Shown here piece by piece: positions 60,570-64,000 of a stretch of 64,000 bases of DNA (its first letter is position 1; the number at the start of each line of letters is the position of its first letter). Source of the DNA: Septoria linicola (taxonomy: Eukaryota; Ascomycota; Dothideomycetes; Mycosphaerellales; Mycosphaerellaceae); contig CP099424.1 of NCBI GenBank assembly GCA_024114885.1, forward strand, positions 1,798,001 through 1,862,000. The letters are read 5' to 3'. The notes under the pieces were generated by a model that was not told where the DNA came from, searched no databases, and was given only the letters and a program-made list of their open reading frames with translations. Both the position numbers and the translations under genes were made by a program.

Positions 60570-63540
60570 CTACTAGAGGACTTAGGTCTAGTACTCGACT
60601 AAGATAACGATATTAAGATAGCGTTTTTAGAGACTCTTTACGAATCTAGTTCGATAGTACCCTCTACGCTACGATATATAGTATTAGAGTAGAGCTCTAG
60701 TAGACTACCTACTATCTCTAAAATTCTAATTAATATACCTACGTCTTCTCTAGACTAGACTTAAGTAAATAGAGTATATCTATAGTAGAAAGAGTATAAA
60801 ACGGACTTTAGAGACTAGTATATACGACGATAGTAGGAGGTATAAGGTCGCTATAAGTATAAGTTTAGGATATAAAAGACTATACCTATTAAATAGAAGA
60901 GTACCTATTCCTTCTAGATCTAGAAGTTTTTCGACTAGAGGATTAATATTAAGGATACCTCGCTAAAAGTAGTCTACTAAGGTTATAAGACCTCTTTAGC
61001 CTATCTAGGCCTCTATATTAGTATAAGTAGTCTTAGTTCTTACTTTCGAACTAAGGAGTATATATAGGTATTTAAGAGAAAAGGGATACTACTAGAGTAT
61101 ATCTAGTAGTATAAAGACTATTATATAAGTTCCTACCGACTACGTTTACTAACTACGTTATTAAGCTTATATAGTTAAGCTCGAAATCGTAAAGGTTACC
61201 TTAGCGACCTAGACCTAAGTATTAATAACTTCTCTATAGTATCTATATAAATAATCGTAGTATATAGCCTATTACTTAATTTCTTTAAGAATCCTATAGT
61301 CTACTATATATATATATACTTTAACCCTAGTCTCGAAATATCTTTCTACTCTAGTAAGACGATTAAGGCTCTTCTTCGAGAGGTCTAAGAGAGGTCTAAG
61401 GAAGATTTAAAGGCTATACTAGCTAGAACCTCTAAGGTTACTATCGTAGTCGATAGCTAGTAATCTAGTAGTATAAAAGCTTTATTCTTTACTATTCGTA
61501 CCTACTAGATCGACGTTAAATAGGTATAGTACGAGGCGATATTAGACTTTCCCTACGTTACTAGTAGATATACTAGAGAGCGACTTTCGAAATTACTCTT
61601 TAATATATTATAAAGGTTTAGCCTTAGAGACCGACTAATCGCTCTTATATACGATAACGCTAGAAATAATAGTATACTCTATAGGTCTATATACGTCTTA
61701 CTAGTATCTATTCGATTAGTACTAACGTAAGCTAGTATTAAGGTTATCGGCCTTTACTTAATAGAGTATAGTATAAAAATCGTAAAGCCTTCTATTTCGA
61801 TCGAAGAGCTCGTAGAGCCGGTAGTACTAGATATTTAACTAGATAAAGTAAATCTCTTCCTTAATATTAAGGCTATTAAGCCTATTACGCTAGCTACGAT
61901 TCTAGAACAGTTTCTATATTTTACTTACGTAATATAGCTTACTATAAAGGCCTTTTTTATATAACTATAAATAATACCGATTAACGATCTATAAGAGTTC
62001 TAGGACGATAAGAAAGATTAACGAGCTCTAGAAAGGTTTTAAAAGACTAATATAGTAGCTTCTCTTAAAAGACTACCTAAACTTTTATTTAAGGTATATT
62101 ATAGTTATAGTCGACGATCGTAGTTAGTAAGTATAGTTAGCGCTTATTAATCGTCCTAGGTCCATAGGTTTATAGTATAGGTAAACTCTAGTTCTTAGCG
62201 TTTCGAGAGCTTTATAGATCTCTAAAAAGAGCGTCTAAAGAATCTATATCTCTATCTAAAAGCTTACGTACGCTAGTAAAAGTATCTTATAACGAGACTA
62301 CTACGAGTAATATAAGATATAAGAACCTATTAGAGCTCGACTACGATAATACTATCTCGCTTTAGTCGACTACGCGACTTTATCGATAAATTTATTAAGC
62401 GTTAGTCGCTACTAATACTTATACTATCTAATACTAACTAGTAATAGTTAGAATATCTTACGTCTCTAACTATACTCTTCGCTTAGGCTACTACCTATAT
62501 TAGTACGATAAAGGGCCCTAGCCTCTACCTAGTCTTTAGCTACTATAACTCTCTTTTCGATATTCTAGACAAAGTAGATAAGAAACTTAAGTATAAGAAA
62601 GAGGCTTAGAAGGTCTTACTCTATAAGGTACTAGATAAAGCGTATACTAAGCTCTTTTAATATTACTAATAGACCTAGTAACGGTTTAGAGACTACTACG
62701 GTATAGTAGTACTACTATACTCTATAATTAAGAGTATGTTCTAGAAGCGAGGCGCTTTCGATAACGATAGTTTAGAAGATCTCTACTAGAGCAAATTACG
62801 CGTAGAGTAGTTAAAGTATTATAAAGCTTTATCTAGTACTATATAAGCTTCGAAATAGTAGCCTTAAGGTATATAAAGCTTCTTAACCTCCTTCGCTATA
62901 AGGATCGATAGCGACGATAATAAAGCTTAACTAGTACTAGACGTAGCCCTCTTAGTCGAGCCTAATAACGAACTAGAGCGCTATCGGAAAATAGACTTCT
63001 TATATATAGAAGGAATAGATCCTATAGATATATAGCTAGCTCTTACTAATATATTCTCTACTATATCGAAAATAGCCTAGGATATTCTATATATTCTAGT
63101 AGTAGGTACTAGATACGAACGAGATTTTAGTATTATACGTTATTAGAACTACTATAATCGGATATATAATCTAGATACCTTTACGTATATTATACTATTA
63201 CGATATCGATATCGCGATTATAAGTATAATATAAGAGTAGTACTTACTATAGAAGTATCTACTCTTTGTTCTAATTTAGAACTTACTCGTAATTAGATAG
63301 AGGTAGTCGAGGAGTAGAATAAGGAGGTTAAAAACGAAATCAAGGCCCTTTTAAAGTTTAATAGTATTAGCGATAATAAAGAGGTTATAAAGATAGATAA
63401 ATTATAGCGTCGAAGTATATAAAAGCGTAATATACTCTATAGAGAAGCTTTAAGAGCTAGAACGTAGCTACTAACTACGTCTACCGACTATATATATTAT
63501 AAACTTAAGTCGACGTTAGATTAGCCTATCTATTCTACTT
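60570..63540 (+). pseudogene. hAT transposase, RIP-destroyed
   Basis: A frame of about 950 residues with only RIP-type stops. The first catalytic region is KVTIVVDSxxSSIKALFFTI (about 61434-61494), the D(G/S)W(T/S)S-type block of hAT. Then AILDFPYVTSRYTRERLSKL (about 61530-61590) fits the HTGE block, and LIYDNARNNS (about 61641-61672) is the second Asp. The C-terminal dimerisation domain reads DPIDIxLALTNIFSTISKIA, then DILYILVVGTRYERDFSIIR (about 63015-63146). These are classic hAT_C features. The D insertion lies upstream and may have cut an N-terminal extension or promoter. Confidence 0.82.
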
Positions 63541-63772
63541 ATTACTATTATCCCTCTCTCTATCTTTACTACTCTATTATATACTTTCTTTTATAGTCGA
63601 TACTAACTAGAATAATTCTTCTTTATAGTTATACTTAAAACCTATATTATACTTATTTTTTGTTCGCCTAACCTATCTAAGTATAGAGTAGGTATTTGTA
63701 CTATACCTATTACTATCTTCTATAGGTAGGCTAAGACCTAGCCTAACCTATATACTAATCCGTTTTAGCCTA
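63541..63772 (+). other. hAT right subterminal region, non-coding
   Basis: About 230 bp downstream of the transposase frame. It is not similar to the left subterminal region beyond the last 16-20 bp. Confidence 0.6.
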
Positions 63773-63788
63773 TCTATTCTAATGTCTA
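63773..63788 (-). repeat. hAT right terminal inverted repeat
   Basis: Reads TCTATTCTAATGTCTA, the reverse complement of TAGACATTAGAATAGA. It pairs with the left end at 30582 with one mismatch in the first 15 bases and is followed by the TSD GCTACTAT (63789-63796). Confidence 0.85.
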
Positions 63789-63796
63789 GCTACTAT

Positions 63797-64000
63797 CGAG
63801 CTCTAATCTAAGCTTCCTAAGCTCCTCTTTTACTAGATTAGTAGAAATCTAGCTAATCCTAACTATCCTAACGCTGTTTTCTATAGCTAAGATAAGTATC
63901 TATATAGCTAGTTACTCTCCTAAGCTTAACTTTTAAGTATAGATTCTATATCTACTAGTTAACCTACTATTCTAGTCCTTTTTCTAAGTCCTAAGCCTAC
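63797..64000 (+). repeat. B1 post-pol spacer, resumed after the hAT element
   Basis: Collinear with B2 from about 11882 to 12085. It joins to 30581 when the hAT element is removed. B1 continues beyond the window, so its ORF3 and 3' LTR are not visible. Confidence 0.85.

Larger units (their letters stand above)
30582..63788 (+). mobile_element. Large hAT-type element b carrying cargo genes; host of B3 and D
   Basis: The ends are short terminal inverted repeats. The left begins TAGATATTAGAATAGG (30582) and the right, read inward, begins TAGACATTAGAATAG (63788), from a CAGA-type start. An 8-bp TSD, GCTACTAT, flanks it in the B1 spacer. Removing B3 (32223-45469) and D (48842-60565) with their TSDs leaves about 8.2 kb, made of 30582-32222, 45474-48841 and 60570-63788. 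Cargo is a histone H3-like gene on the minus strand near the left end and unrecognised ORFs in the middle. A hAT transposase reads rightward near the right end. Its left 274 bp recur reversed at 1-274. Confidence 0.85.

Noticed and set aside
1..64000. CRISPR arrays, tRNA or rRNA genes
   Set aside because: No regular short repeats with spacers and no recognisable tRNA cloverleaf or rRNA sequence were seen. The repeats present are LTRs, terminal repeats and spacer units.

Overview
This window looks like a repeat graveyard from a filamentous ascomycete (Pezizomycotina). Almost no CA or TG dinucleotide survives on either strand: the first 300 bases hold one of each. CG is still common and TA is in large excess, and nearly every ancestral Trp, Gln, His and Cys codon reads as TAG, TAA, TAT or TAC. 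That is the signature of repeat-induced point mutation (RIP) at CpA. I found no intact protein gene, rRNA or tRNA. All coding calls below are decayed pseudogenes recognised by reading through RIP-made stops.

The window can be unpacked as nested insertions, supported by LTR pairs and target-site duplications (TSDs). The base layer is one copy of a Ty3/gypsy family I call B (copy B1), seen at 283-3312, 29734-30573 and 63797-64000. Three elements lie in B1. The first is the end of a hAT element (1-274). The second is a reversed chromovirus of family C (C1, 3313-29733). The third is a large hAT-type element (30582-63788) with an 8-bp TSD. C1 is split by a complete B copy (B2, 3559-23323), and B2 is split by a second, forward chromovirus (C2, 13319-19997). 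The hAT element is split by a reversed B copy (B3, 32223-45469) and by another gypsy family D (48842-60565). D itself contains a reversed solo D LTR (59651-60091). B2 and B3 form 13-kb inverted arms.

Family B (280-bp LTRs, about 13.1 kb) has gag-protease, then pol, then a long third ORF. A 25-bp near-perfect palindrome lies before, between and after these genes in both complete copies. Family D (441-bp LTRs, about 11.3 kb) has the same gene order and also a roughly 1000-residue third ORF. The D and B third ORFs share motifs. In D they resemble a 2-oxoglutarate/Fe(II) dioxygenase HxD...H core, which is an inference. Family C (172-bp LTRs, 6.7 kb) is a chromodomain gypsy element with a long antisense ORF between the chromodomain and the 3' LTR.

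The hAT element, once nested insertions are removed, is about 8.2 kb. Its right third encodes a recognisable hAT transposase. Near its left end, on the opposite strand, it carries a histone H3-like gene with a long basic tail and two about 50-bp introns with GT...AG borders. It also holds unrecognised ORFs in the middle. The H3-like cargo, the palindrome-punctuated B element and the shared third ORF of B and D are the most unusual items.
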